From positions 31,542,213-31,606,212 of the forward strand of contig NC_088202.1 in assembly GCF_037126465.1 (NCBI RefSeq): a stretch of DNA of 64,000 nucleotides. Reading direction: 5' to 3'. Each line of letters begins with the position of its first letter. Within the stretch, counting starts at the first letter, position 1. This document shows positions 53,065 to 64,000 of this stretch, one piece after another. The notes under the pieces are model-generated. The model had not been told where the DNA came from. It did no database searches and saw only the letters and a list, made by a program, of their open reading frames with translations. The position numbers were made by a program, and so were the translations under genes. This DNA comes from Ornithodoros turicata. Lineage: Eukaryota > Arthropoda > Arachnida > Ixodida > Argasidae.

Positions 53065-55070
53065 GGGGTCGGATTCACAAACGCGATCGTAAGTAACGCT
53101 AAGGTGCTCTAAGACTTCGCAGCCTGCGACTCGTGAACGGCGCGTCGTAAGCACGATTCACAAAGGGCGCGTTAGGCAGGCTCCCGAGCGCGATATCTAG
53201 GGTTCTCAAGGGAACGTACCCTTGGTGTCTCTACATAATGGTGTTTGTGAGGCTATCCGGAAGCCGAGCGCAAGAGCCCCTGAGCGCACGCCACCTATCG
53301 AGCTTTCTTCTGTCGTCTGCTTTTAAGTAAACATAGCAGTAGACCATAGCAGTCCTCTGTAATCGTATCACCATTTACCGCCGACATCCGATGATTCCGG
53401 AAACACAAAGAGCATGGGCGGTTGCTACGTGTTGCAACGCTTGCGCCATTTCGAAAGTCAGTACACCGAAACATGCGTCACGCTCCGGAACTGGCCCCCG
53501 CGACCCCGCTCTTCCCCAGCGTTCTCCGGCTCCGAAGAAGGGGTGGGCAGGGTGCACCCGGGAACGTGCACCGGAAGTCACTTAGGAGGTGTTAAGTGAT
53601 CCCCTGAAAGAGGGAATGTTCCCGGAGCCGAACCTAATGTTGAATTCCAATGGCAGATTCGGAGCGCCTCCAGAGCAAGTTTTGTTGCTCCGCCGAGAGC
53701 AAGTCTGCTCGATTGGCAGATTGGGAACAGTACTGGAGTCTTCCAATGGGAGCTTTGGAGCGGCATTCGAGCCAAGGTCGCTCCAGGGAGCAACCCAGAC
53801 TGCTCCGCCAAAATAGGCAGATTCAACTGGAACTCTATATGACGTGTCACTTGTCGCTTGTGCTTCCTATTTCCTGTCTCTGCTTCGCCAACATGGCCGC
53901 CTCGCAACGCGTCTTCGCCGTGACTAGTCTTTCGCGTCGTACGTAAGTTGGCGATTTCGTTTCATGAAGGAAGCGATAAGTCCGACATTACAATGCAACG
54001 TTAGGAAATTAGAAGGACCTTGATGTTGCAAAACATGGCGTTATAATGGAACATGAGTACCTTCTTCTTCCTCCGTCTCTGGCAGCCATCCACCAAAAGA
54101 GATTGGACAGGGCTAAACTCTAAGTTGGGCGCAAGTGTTCCAGTCGCAGATTCGGATCACTTGCTCTAGGCTTGATCAAGCCGCTCCATTGCCGAGTCTG
54201 CCACTTGCTCCGACTCTGCCATTGGAATTCAACATAACGCGCCCAAAGCTATCGTAGTGGAGAGGGTACACCCTTTGACGAGGAAGAGGAAGTTGCTCAT
54301 TTCTTGTCCCACGCGGTTTTGGTTTGGCAACCAGGAGAGAAACAGGCAACGGGTGCGAGACTATGTTTTCACTATGGTAACGATGACGAAAATCTGCAAT
54401 CGTACCAATATAATAGTCGTACCGTTAGAAGAACAAGTCGCCCGTCCCCAAGTGTGCTGCTCCTACACGTGCTCTCGGTGTTTCGGTAGCCATAATGGAT
54501 GACATGCAATCACACGCGAAACGCGTTCGACGACCCAGCAGGGATATTCCCAGTATGTTTGTCTCAGGGGCGGGAGGGTGTTTTGTAGGGAGTGTGTGGC
54601 ACCCATATTTGCAGCTTTTATGGCTTTTTTGGCCTTTCTTGCAGACAATTTGGAGAGCTGTTGAACGATTTTGGGGGTGTCTTAGCGGGCTCTACGGGAT
54701 GCTTGAAAAATCCCTGCGACCCGATTCTACGGAGCACAAAATTAACGCATTTGTTGAAGGGTTTGTTGAAGGTTATCAAGCAAAAAAGTTCGTCATTGAC
54801 GGTTCGGGGATGGTCTCGAAGGTTCTGTGGCAAAGTGCAATGCGTGGGCGCGCATTACGGTGTCTTTGTTTACCGTCTCCAAATCCACCGCTGCCAAATA
54901 CGCCGCCATCTTTCCTCGTAAGACTGCTCGGGAGCTCTCGCAGGATTATGCCGTAAGCTGCGAAGATTTTGCGACGCGCGCCCTTCGTGAATCTACACCT
55001 CGTTGTAACTTTCCCGTACGACGGAGTTACGGCAGATTCCGTCGCACGAACTTTTTGTGAATCCGACCCC
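53065..55070. mobile_element. TIR transposon with GGGGTCGGATTCACAAA ends, 2 kb
   Basis: GGGGTCGGATTCACAAA at 53065 pairs with its exact inverse ending at 55070. Weaker inverted similarity extends about 110 bp inward (GACTTCGCAGC near 53127, GCTGCGAAGATTTTGCGACG near 54958). No transposase is seen. The target duplication is unclear. A 600-bp MITE is nested inside. Confidence 0.6.
53637..54235. repeat. Nested MITE, 599 bp
   Basis: ATGTTGAATTCCAATGGCAG at the left is repeated inverted at the right (CTGCCATTGGAATTCAACAT), followed inward by ATTCGGAGC/GCTCCGACT. The words TTGCTCC and GGAGC recur within it. No frame of interest. Confidence 0.75.
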
Positions 55071-55084
55071 AGTGCCCTTATTCA

Positions 55085-55138
55085 CCAGTCCCACTTAGCC
55101 GCTGGTTTAGTGACGTCTGGTTTAAGTTGATCACGTGA
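55085..55138 (+). repeat. Left member of a 54-bp inverted pair spanning to the window end
   Basis: CCAGTCCCACTTAGCCGCTG through GTTGATCACGTGA matches the reverse complement of 63947-64000 at 53 of 54 positions. Confidence 0.85.
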
Positions 55139-55299
55139 TCTCTCCGGCTCTGAAGCCCTTTGACCACAACGCATGCGCATTATTCACATTGTCACGAGAT
55201 GGTTGAGGGGAGGGAGAAATTAGCAGACGACGTAAAAGCCGCGAAGAAGAAGACGCCCTTTTTTTGTGTGTGTATGTGTGTGTGTGTGTGTGTGTGTGT

Positions 55300-56784
55300 T
55301 TTGTTACGAGGTTGATAAAGGAAAGTTCATGCGGCGCTGGCGCCTGGCGCTGCTACAGGTGGTTGCGGGATGGTGTGTGGGTAGCCGGCGGTTAAGCCTG
55401 CCTTTGTGTTTGTTAATATGATCGCTAAAACAACGTACAAAGATCGCGTTTGACATGTTATTGAAGAGGCAGGACTACGTATTCTCGTGGAGGCGCTCGT
55501 TGTACTTTTGTCAGTGTTCGGTCGTCGATTGTGGTTGCGTATAATAACTGCACCTCCATGGACCATCGCTTGTTTATCGTTTGTTGTGCGGCCTGTGTGG
55601 TGAATTGCAACGATCAAGATAGCCTTTCGATAGCTGGGGCATGTCAGCAGCGTGTTTTTACGCTTTCAAGTCTGGTGTCATGTGCGTAGCGTGTGTGCAG
55701 GCGCATCATCACGGAAGGCTGCCCGTAAGTAAACAGCAATAACATTGATGCAAGGGTGGCCATATCCTGCATCGGACTCCCACACGCATAACATTTATAG
55801 TGTTATGGTTTCGAGAAATTGACGTGGTACTTTACAAGGTATCACAAATCTGCAACGCGTTAAAGCATCGCTTCGCTGGCTGCGTTTGTTCGGGCGCACA
55901 ACGGAAAGCGAACTGTTTACATCCTGTTACATCCTGAACGTCCTGTTTACATCCGCGTCCTGTGTGTGTGTTAGCGCTGTTTTCGTTATGTTACCCAGGG
56001 TGCCCCTGCCTGTGAGTGTGTGGAAGTTGCCAGTGTTGTGACCTCCTGTCGTTCTATCAGTGCGGTGCTATGGTTAAGTGTGACCTCCTTTATCCGCGTA
56101 TCTCTGCATATAACATTCTTGTACAAATCATCAAGTACTGAATTGATTTATTCTGTTCAGCTAACAAAGACTGGCTGTGCTGTGACTGTCACTTGGTGGA
56201 ACCTAATATAATGGGAATGTACACACTTGTCCTACAGTCATATATTGAGCGCACTTGACATCACAGACGCCATATCTGCAAGAATAAAAGGGCACAGTCG
56301 TTACAATAGATCCGAGCCATTCAGAGTTTGTTGTTTATTGAGACCACATACACAAAATACGAACAACCTTCTCTTTGCTGTTCAAATGGATCAAATATCT
56401 CGTACAGAAGGTCTTATTTGTCTCAGTAATGGTGTTTCAAGGGTGGAGCAAACATACAATGAACAAAGGTAAACACATAAAAGAACAGCTGCAACATCAG
56501 CTACAAGCAAATCCGTGCTGCTATTCGCATTGTGCTTGCTTGTTCAGAGCAGGGCCGGCGATAGGGTAAGGCGACCACCTTAGTCCCCGCGCACAAAGCC
56601 CTCGACCAGAGATTACTTTTTTTTTAAATATCAAGTATGCACTTAATCGCACGCGGGATGTTCGACTAAAACAGAAATGAGAGAAGAATGCGTTATGTGC
56701 CATTCTGTCATGTGATGAGAAAAAGTCCGACTTTTAAGAAAAATCCGCCAACCCTGCAAGCTATACCGAGGATTTCGAGAAGCC
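55300..56784. other. No supported gene
   Basis: A 96-codon minus-strand frame at 55327-55617 is Ala/Thr-rich without a domain. Remaining frames are short. I see no repeat structure. Confidence 0.4.
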
Positions 56785-58293
56785 ATGCCGATCCTCATAT
56801 CTGAAAGCGGTGTCCTAAAGCTAATCGGTTCGATTCGCATTTCTTCGTCAAGTGGTTTCGACGGCATCAACAGTAAAATTTTAAAGGGCACTAGGATCAT
56901 CTCCTCTTCCTATCTAACTGCTATCTTCCGGCAGTCGTTATCTTCTGCTGTCGTCCCGGAGGACTGGCGGGTGGGTAAATTCATCCCTATCTGCAAGAAA
57001 GGTGAGAAGCACGACGCTAAGAATTAATAATAATAATAATAATAATAATGACTTTATTTGATCCAACATTGGACCCAGAGTACTGGGAAAAAAGCTACAC
57101 TAGGTAGCTTGAATTATCGTCCAATATCACTAACGAGTATGCCATCTAAAATTCTCGAGCATATAATACATTCAAACATAATGTCCTTTCTCAAGTCTAA
57201 TGGCCTCATTTCGCCCTGTCAACATGGCTTCCGTAAACATTTTTCCTGCGAAACCCAATTCGTCTCGCTCATTCACGATATTCATACTAATCTGGACAAC
57301 AGACTTCAGACAGACGTCATATTCCTTGATTTCTCTCGTGCCTTCGACCGGGTTCCTCATGGCCGACTAATGACCAAGCTGCAGAGCTTTAATATTGATT
57401 CCACAACGTTATCTTGGATTTCTGCATTCCTGAGTTCCCGTTCGCAGTCTGTCTTCGCCAATAACGTACTCTCAGATGCCGGTGTACCGCAGCGTACCGT
57501 GTTAGGACCTCTCCTGTTTCTCCTGTTCATTAATGACCTGCCTTTGTCCATACAGTCAAACATACATCTCTTTGCCGGTGACTGTGTCCTTTATCGCTGC
57601 ATCTCCTCTCCCGACGACCATCTCATCCTTCAAGATGACCTCACCCTCATCGATCAGTGGTGCAGTAAGTGGCTAATGTCACTCAATATTGATAAATGTT
57701 GCCACGTCCCATTTTGTAGGAAAACACAAAAATTCAACCACTCTTACTCCCTTAATGGTTCTGTAATTTCGTCCGCTACATCATATAAGTATCTGGGTGT
57801 TAATTTGCAAAACGATCTTTCTTGGAACATCCACGTAAGCTCCATCGTTAACAAAGCTAACCGCACCTTAGGATATCTGAAACGGCATCTCTCGTCTGCT
57901 CCCCCTAATATTAAACACCTGGCTTACATCATATTAGTCCGGCCTCAGCTGGAGTATGCCTCTGCCGTATGGGATCCATCTACAGCTTACCTTGTACGCG
58001 ACCTCGAAGCCGTTCAAAACCGCGCAACCAGGTTCATCACTCGTAACTACACACCATATACAAGTATCTCTTCATTAAAAAAACCCATCAACCTGGCCGA
58101 GCTGCACGTCCGTAGGAGGGCCATACGCTTATCAGTATTTCACAAGTTCTATCATTCTCCTGCCATCAGGTCATCCTATATCAATCCTCCTCACAGAATA
58201 TCATCTCGCATCGATCACGAACTCAAACTCGCCCGCTTAAAATGTAACACTCATACATTTTCAAATTCCTTTTTCCTCCAAGACTGCCATTGA
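56785..58293 (+). pseudogene. RT of the LINE with mutated catalytic motifs
   Basis: After the insertion a 400-codon stretch is still open. It reads NYRPISLTSMPSKILEHII, then QHGFRKHFSCETQ, VIFLDFSRAFDRVPHGRL (motif A, intact), AGVPQRTVLGPLLFLLFIND and HLFAGDCVLYRC. Motif B should read GVPQG but has Arg (GVPQR), and the catalytic FADD reads FAGD, with the Asp-to-Gly codon at 57577-57579. The thumb continues KYLGVNLQNDLSWNIHV and PQLEYASAVWDPS. The long open frame suggests it is young, yet the enzyme would be dead. The clade is Jockey/CR1 group, tentative. Confidence 0.85.
57027..57108 (-). repeat. Tiny LINE-tail insertion
   Basis: A TAATAA repeat (57026-57048) followed by GACTTTATTTGATCCAACAT and TGGACCCAGAGTACTGGG is the 3' end of a minus-strand LINE, about 80 bp. 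GAATTA occurs on both sides (57022-57027 and about 57110-57115). Confidence 0.6.
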
Positions 58294-58558
58294 TTGGAAT
58301 AACCTCCCGCTCCACATTGTTACCATAACTGACCCGTCTCAATTTCGTAATTCTATCTCAAGTTAATAAATCTTGCGTCATTTATGATACCTTGTGTAAC
58401 CTACCTGTATAACGTTGTTGTTGTTGTTTCCATTTGTTGTTGCTGTTTTACTGCCTTTTTTTATGTATTATCTTTTTCCTCACTTCCTGTAACCCCCTCC
58501 TCCCATGTAACGCCCGTATGGGACTTTTGGGAGCACAATAAATTGATTGATTGATTGA

Positions 58559-61500
58559 TCGATTTCGCACCCTTCTCTCCTGCTGCCATTTCCCGTACTG
58601 CTAAAATCTCCCACTGCGAAAATTTTACCATTTCTTATCTTTTCATTCCTGCTGGTGTGAAGCAGGCCCCGCGATGCGCCTTTGCCTCAGGTCCCGCGCA
58701 CCCCTACCACCGGCCCCGGTTCAGAGTCATATATTATTGAGGAAGCCCTTTTACATACCTGGTCAGGGACTTATGTATTTTTCTGTGCTCATTCTTTATA
58801 AGCTCCTCTCTTGACTTCATACTGGCATTGTAAACAACCTCACTTCCATTATCATTGCACCGTTACATGCCAAACAACCACCACCCCCAATGCCTAAAAA
58901 CTCCCCACAGCTGTTGCCATGCTATAATATGCCAGTTGGGGCTTTTAATTTAGGCTTTTTGTTCAAAAAGAATTTCTATGGTGATGCAGTTGCAGTTACC
59001 ACTTCACTTTGACACAGATAGCTGAACTTGACAGAAAAATCACATGAGAGGCCCGTGTGACCTCTGCTTCTCCTTTGGCAAGGCTGCTCTGAGAACTGCC
59101 ACTGTCCAATTGTGCAAATTAAGGTATTGCACAATTACATCAGCAGCTCTATACAGAGTTCTTGAGAATTTTCTTTTTTAGATTTTAAGTCATGCTATAG
59201 GTCTCTGACTGTTCCCAGTTTTCTACACTGTCCTGTATTGCAGACAACCTGAAGTAGAGATGGTAAAGCTCTGAAAAATTTGTGCATGTGCCCCATGGAT
59301 TTGTGCGCTGCGTAGTTACGCAGTTATAAACTGCACAGCTGTGTGCTGAGAAATTGTGCTATTTCTTGAGAAACAACACGTGGAATATCAAAGCAAACAT
59401 CAGCACTGACCCTTGCCTGCTAGCTTTCTGTATTGATATGTAATGGACAGCAAGTGGAAGGCTGCAATGGACAAAGGAATGCAATGCAAATAAGCTCATA
59501 TAAAGAAAAGAATGAAACTTGAAATCAGATGCATCTTATCTACAATGAGCTGCTATTATTTTTTAGGAAGTATAGTACTGTATATCTTTCTTCCACACTT
59601 TCTATTGTCTTTAGAGACACATTGGCAGTTGTAACTTTGCAAAAGCCGACATATTCATTCAGCTTTGTCAGCACAAAGCTACACAACCAAACAGTATATT
59701 AGTGTAGTGAACGCGGTGTACCGCATCATCAAGGACAAAGTCTGGGAGTAGAAATGTGGGACATTCCTTAATATGCAGAAAAATAACATAGATGTTTTTG
59801 CATGGCCGACCACCTAACTTCAATAGCCAGTGATGAACATGCGATGTCTTCAGCTGGTGTATTCTGGAAATTAATAGGTGACGTATCGGGAGGGAGGGAT
59901 GCTTTGCAAGTTAACAGCAACAACAGTTTCACAGATTTTGGGCAAACGCATCTATGTTGGCACACATGAAGGGCATATAGTTATTTCATTACACTTTATT
60001 GAACTTTATGTACCCATAAGGGTGCATTACAAAAAAAAAAAAAAAAGTGGGAGGGGGCAGGGTTACAAAAAGAAACAGAGGTAGAGGTAGTGCAAAACTC
60101 CCCTTTAGAAGAAAGGAAAAATGCAGCACACACAACCACAATATTCCTGAAGCAATGGTTTCTACTCTTACAATGACATGTTTTTCATGCATTTAAGCAG
60201 GGTTAGTCACGTTCCAGCCACATATCTGTACGACAATTGGTTTTCTTCACGTATTGCATTGAAGAACTGCTTTCCTGAAACAAGCTAAATAAGAAGGTGT
60301 ATCATATGTCACAGGCATTTTGTGTCGGTTATGCAGTAAACCTAGTACGCTTCAGGTGCCACATATTCTCCTGGTGATGATGTGAAGGAAGGAAGCTTCA
60401 ATCTTTCCAAATGTAAATGAGTGCCGTGGTGTCTTGCATTGTAACAGCATCTAGGCATTCTTTCCTCTGGGCTTTCGAGTGACAGATTCATACATATTAG
60501 AATTATTTGTAATGATGCTGATAACAACACTCTTAATTACATCAGATTTTTGGGACGCTAGTATGCCCATATTGCGTTCATACTTCATTCACTGGTGTGC
60601 ATTTAAGGGTGGAGTGTGAGTCAAGGCAGAGGTGAGCTAGTACAAAATGGGAGTACCTGTTCCTATCAGGTAATATGCAGGACATGTCAAAAAGGAAGAA
60701 CCGTGGGCACTTAGCACGTACCTGTACTGGTGTAAGGAGAACAAAGTTGCAACATAATTGAAAGTACAGTGAAGTGAAGTGTATATTAGAAATGGCCACT
60801 GCTTTGGTTCATGCAGTATTATTACAATTTCTACTATTCTATACTTATTGCTCGAACTCAGCTATTTAGAACACATTGAAGACAGACACAACAGAACGAA
60901 ATTACAGGCATTTGGACATTCACGATAAATAGAGGCATGGATGCAATGTGGATGTGAATGCAGATGTATATAATAAATCTTGTGACCTGATTATACAGGA
61001 ACGTGTTTTTCTATTCTTCAAGATTTGCCTTACAGCATATCAGACTACACAGCAAGTGCACAGATCACACCAGTGTAAAGCTGGAGTGTCGTTGACATCC
61101 GTGTCGCCACCATGTCATGACATCAGTGTCATGACAGGAAATCTGTCAAAAAAATGAGCATCCCTGTGTTCTCAGATCACGTGATCTGTCATACATCTGC
61201 AGTCACACCATAATGATACCCATGATTTAGCACAGACGATACAAATGTCAATCTGCCACGTGGCGACTGTTCTCAGCATAGCTGCGTTTCAGACAGATTG
61301 ATGTACTTGTGCGCCGCAGTACAAGGTGGAAACATAGCATTACCAATAACAACAGGTCCCTGTGGTCTACATGGTGATACGTGATGAAGTGTGGGTGCCG
61401 CGCGGCTTATCAATATATTCCACGGTACTGGTAAATGTGTTACTGGTTCTCTTTGCACCGGCTCAGACAAACCCTACATGTCCTTCCAGCAGAGTTCCCT

Positions 61501-62270
61501 TTTTCATGATCTCTATTTGTTCGTTATGTGTAACAGACAGCATTTCCGGTATTCAATCACTCTTCATGTCCAATGTACAGCAGTAATTTCAACTGTTCAG
61601 TGTTGGTACTTCCTGTGCCAGTAAGAGTGTCAGCTAGTGGTTCTGCTTTTCATGCTAAACTGCCCAATAGAATTCCGCTCTGTTGCACTATCAATGCATT
61701 GGAGTTGTGTCTCCATGCACAATGTAGTAAATATTTCTTTTCCATAGCATGTGGCATGGGACAAACATCTGTACTTCACAACTAATAGTTGATATCCTTA
61801 ATAATAATAATTCTTGTGGAAATGCGTAACAAGTTTTATTGATTTAACGCAAAGAAACAACTCAAAAGCATGAGGCAGGCACTGCTGTGCCCATAATAGA
61901 TATTTAGGAAGAAAAGAAACAAAGTGTTGGGCATACACAGAGCTGCTCACACAATAAAGGGGAACACTATGAATCATGGTCATGGGCTTGTATTGGCAGT
62001 AATCGCATCCCAGAAATATGTTGCTTTGATAAAGTCTGCAGACAGGTTTCTTGTGTTTTGTGTCTTGCGGTGGCAGTCTACAAAACCACATCTACTGTTT
62101 GCAGATGATAAATGTGAGCATAAAAGCAAGTAGCTGTCACCTTGAATATTTTCTAATATTACGGTACATCATCATTGCAGAAATGGTAGGTGTTGGCATA
62201 TTTGCCCTCCCCTTCTGGTGTGGTGTGCTGGAAGCGGTAGAGCACACATTTTAGCTACACATGTACTTAC
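58559..62270. other. Long stretch without a confident gene
   Basis: The composition is AT-leaning with many short frames. At 59995-60045 a LINE-like 3' end with an A run (60031-60045) is present, related to the one at 36355. A minus-strand frame ending at 60342 (SPEERMPRCCYNARHHGTHL, then LERLKLPSFTSSPGEYV) looks protein-like and could be a terminal exon, but I cannot connect it. Confidence 0.4.
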
Positions 62271-62566
62271 ATGTGCGTCCTTATAAAATTTTGAGACCTT
62301 CACTTCTCTGTGGATTTTCTCCTGAACTGGCAAGGTGAAACCTGCTGACAATTTTGCACGCAGCATCTGCATACTCCTGACAGTGGTATCGACATCATGA
62401 CTACATGGGCTGCTTGACACTCGAGTGTTGTGTTTATATGCCCCCGTGAAGGCTCTCATTTGTCCATACAAATTCGTTGACACAAAACACTGCTCGCAAT
62501 ATTTCCTTGTATGCCTCTGCAGTATATTTCTACCTGTACTTTTATCGAATAACCAAGTCTGATATC
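62271..62566 (-). CDS. Candidate internal exon, minus strand, unrecognised
   Basis: Read on the minus strand, an acceptor GTGTCTTTAG (ending at 62567) and a perfect GTAAGT donor (62265-62270) bound 296 bp with one open frame. It starts YQTWLFDKSTGRNILQRHTR, continues KYCEQCFVSTNLYGQMRA and ends with a Lys-rich KIHREVKVSKFYKDAH. I recognise no family; the CxxC could bind zinc. Together with the candidate piece ending at 60342 it may belong to a spliced minus-strand gene inside the 8.9-kb interval. Confidence 0.33.
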
Positions 62567-63946
62567 CTAAAGACACGCTGTTTTGTCAAAATTTCTCCCA
62601 GTCGACATATACAGCAGCACCCTGCGTTGAAGCCGATAAGCATAGCCAGATCTCACCAGCACAAAATTGTGCCAAGAAACATGCTCATAGCGATTTCCAA
62701 AAAACATTAGTGCTTTCATAACGACAGAACGCAATAGTGCTTTCCTATGGGGCTTGCATCTTTCTGTGCAAGCAAATCAAGCTTCCAAGGGGATCTAGAG
62801 CTTCCTCCATATGGTGCCCTTTCCAGAGTCAGATCTGAAATATTGTACCTTGTTAATGCACTGGGACATCCAACTCCAGGGACCCTCTCAATGCTACCAT
62901 TTTGGAATATCACTCGCACATTTCAAAGGCGAGCTACGTGTTTGATATTTGTGCATTTACATGATGGGTAACATGAACCATACTCCGCTGTATAGCTGTA
63001 AGGCACATGGAGGTATAACCATGGAACACCCCTCCCTCTTGTGACCTCCGTTTAGTTTAGAAGACAAACATGATGGATGCATTTTTAACAGGAAACACTT
63101 AACAGTAATCTAGGAACACAAAGCTTGTTCACAATACCGGCGATCACTGTAGTGTGCAGCAAGTCGTTAAATGTATCAATCAGAACCAGCAACGGCAGCA
63201 CAGCACAAACTATTGTTAGTGGTGTATAACAGAGGCTCTAGGGACTGTATTAAACGTACCACGCACAATCAGCGTCGTTTTTGTTGCTGGAGGTAACAGC
63301 TGTTTGGTGCACGACCTCCTGTCAGCTTTGGATCGGAAAGTGACTTGTGTCTAGCTGCCAATGTTGACATCACTAACTTTGACGATGTTGGTCCTAAATT
63401 AGGAGAGCGGATTTAAAAATTCCACTTCATACCGATCATTAACTTTTTATCGGCGGCGGGTTTATTACTTCACTTACTTCGCTCACGGGTTCCTCACAAC
63501 GTTCTTTTTGCTTAATTTGTGCAATTTCGACTTGAAAACTAAGCAACAGCGTCCAGCAAAAACTATTTTTGGGTTGTTTCTCGAAAGGCTCATTCACAGC
63601 TGCTCAGCGGTACATCGGCTTTAAACTACCCCCACCCCTAGTTTAAATCAGTCCTATGCAAATACATGGGAGTTAGGCCATCGCTAGGCCGCCGAGTTTA
63701 CGTCGTGTGAACGGCGAACGAAATGAGACGTTGAGGGCAAATATTGATTGGAGTGCAACAACATTCGCCTTACGAACGCTTCTAGTAGCTTTACAAGTCA
63801 AAACTTACCTTTCACCGAAAAATTTCCGGCGAAGCGTAGATTAGGCCTAGGCGTTGTGCACACAAACTCCATGGAGGCCGCCATGGGCCTCACGGTAGGC
63901 GGGTTAGACCAGCGGGGTGGTTGTTCGTGATTGGCGGACGAAGTAC
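62567..63946. other. No confident gene; possible minus-strand exon at 62716-62919
   Basis: The minus-strand frame 62919-62716 (VIFQNGSIERVPGVGCPSAL, then ERAPYGGSSRSPWKLDLL) has gene-like composition, but the overlapping plus-strand frame is equally open. The stretch 63640-63930 is GC-rich with CpGs and could hold a promoter. Confidence 0.3.
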
Positions 63947-64000
63947 TCACGTGATCAACTTAAACCAGACGTCACTAAACCAGTGGCTAAGTGGGACTGG
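63947..64000 (-). repeat. Right member of the 54-bp inverted pair, at the window edge
   Basis: Reverse complement of 55085-55138 with one difference (A for G). The window ends before the outer end of the repeat. Confidence 0.85.

Larger units (their letters stand above)
56785..58558 (+). mobile_element. LINE fragment with a (TTGA)n tail
   Basis: RT coding sequence from about 56785 to 58293 is followed by a C-terminal remnant, AATAAA within CACAATAAATTGATTGATTG (about 58535-58555), and a TTGA tandem tail. It is 5'-truncated. An 80-bp insertion with a TAA repeat (57027-57108) interrupts the coding sequence just before NYRPISL. Confidence 0.78.
55085..64000. mobile_element. Putative 8.9-kb TIR transposon, right end cut by the window
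   Basis: The 54-bp inverted pair at 55085-55138 and 63947-64000 could be the two ends of one element. Alternatively these are ends of two separate short copies. The interior holds a GT microsatellite (55265-55299), a LINE RT relic (56785-58558) and long stretches with only weak exon-like signals on the minus strand. No transposase was recognised. Confidence 0.4.

Noticed and set aside
55265..55299. GT microsatellite as a regulatory Z-DNA element
   Set aside because: An ordinary dinucleotide repeat with no supporting context.

Overview
The window looks like transposon-rich nuclear DNA of an arthropod, probably a chelicerate and quite possibly a hard tick. This rests on the mix of decayed I-type, CR1-type and Jockey-type LINEs, a tRNA-derived SINE, many small inverted-repeat DNA transposons, and a spliced, intron-bounded gene end with an AATAAA signal. 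There is no bacterial gene organisation, rRNA, CRISPR array or operon. The species assignment is inference.

Layout. 0.67-5.87 kb is a nearly full-length but inactivated I-type LINE on the minus strand (gag with three zinc knuckles, endonuclease, RT, RNase H). 6.6-6.9 kb holds a broken Myb/SANT-like DNA-binding domain and 7.4-8.1 kb an RT fragment. 10.3-15.5 kb holds three more 3'-ends of the I family; the largest is split by a 1,015-bp CACT-ended element (13532-14546). 15.5-34.97 kb is one plus-strand CR1-like LINE cut into three pieces. The first cut is a 14,520-bp element (16634-31153) with about 730-bp terminal inverted repeats, AGTAGT ends and a perfect 6-bp target duplication CCCCTT, all hallmarks of Polinton/Maverick elements. 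The second cut is a 2,278-bp CACT-ended element. 35.0-37.5 kb is another LINE, carrying a SINE. 37.7-43.4 kb is mostly MITEs, including an hAT-type one with an 8-bp duplication. 43.5 kb holds a plausible host exon with a transmembrane segment. 45.4-47.8 kb is an inverted-repeat structure around a second copy of the 2.3-kb element. 49.36-51.96 kb is the clearest gene in the window: the terminal exon (866 codons) of an unrecognised, intrinsically disordered protein. 52.1-55.07 kb holds further TIR elements, and 55.08-64.0 kb is bracketed by a matching 54-bp inverted pair whose right arm ends exactly at the window edge.

The most interesting object is the Polinton-like element. It lacks recognisable Polinton core genes (protein-primed PolB, integrase, ATPase, protease, capsid). 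It keeps two or three small plus-strand ORFs near its right end, one of which may have a Bcl-2-like layout (weak hypothesis). It contains a second-level, TTAA-flanked 6.8-kb transposon that carries a 4.3-kb satellite array of about 21 monomers, and a 1.74-kb foldback Tc1-like element. Both the I-LINE/CACT and CR1/CACT junctions, read without the insert and one duplication, restore continuous host-element coding, so those boundaries are accurate to the base.

Almost nothing here works together as a pathway. The window is best read as a stratigraphy of insertions, with one real gene end (49.4-52.0 kb) and a few possible exons.
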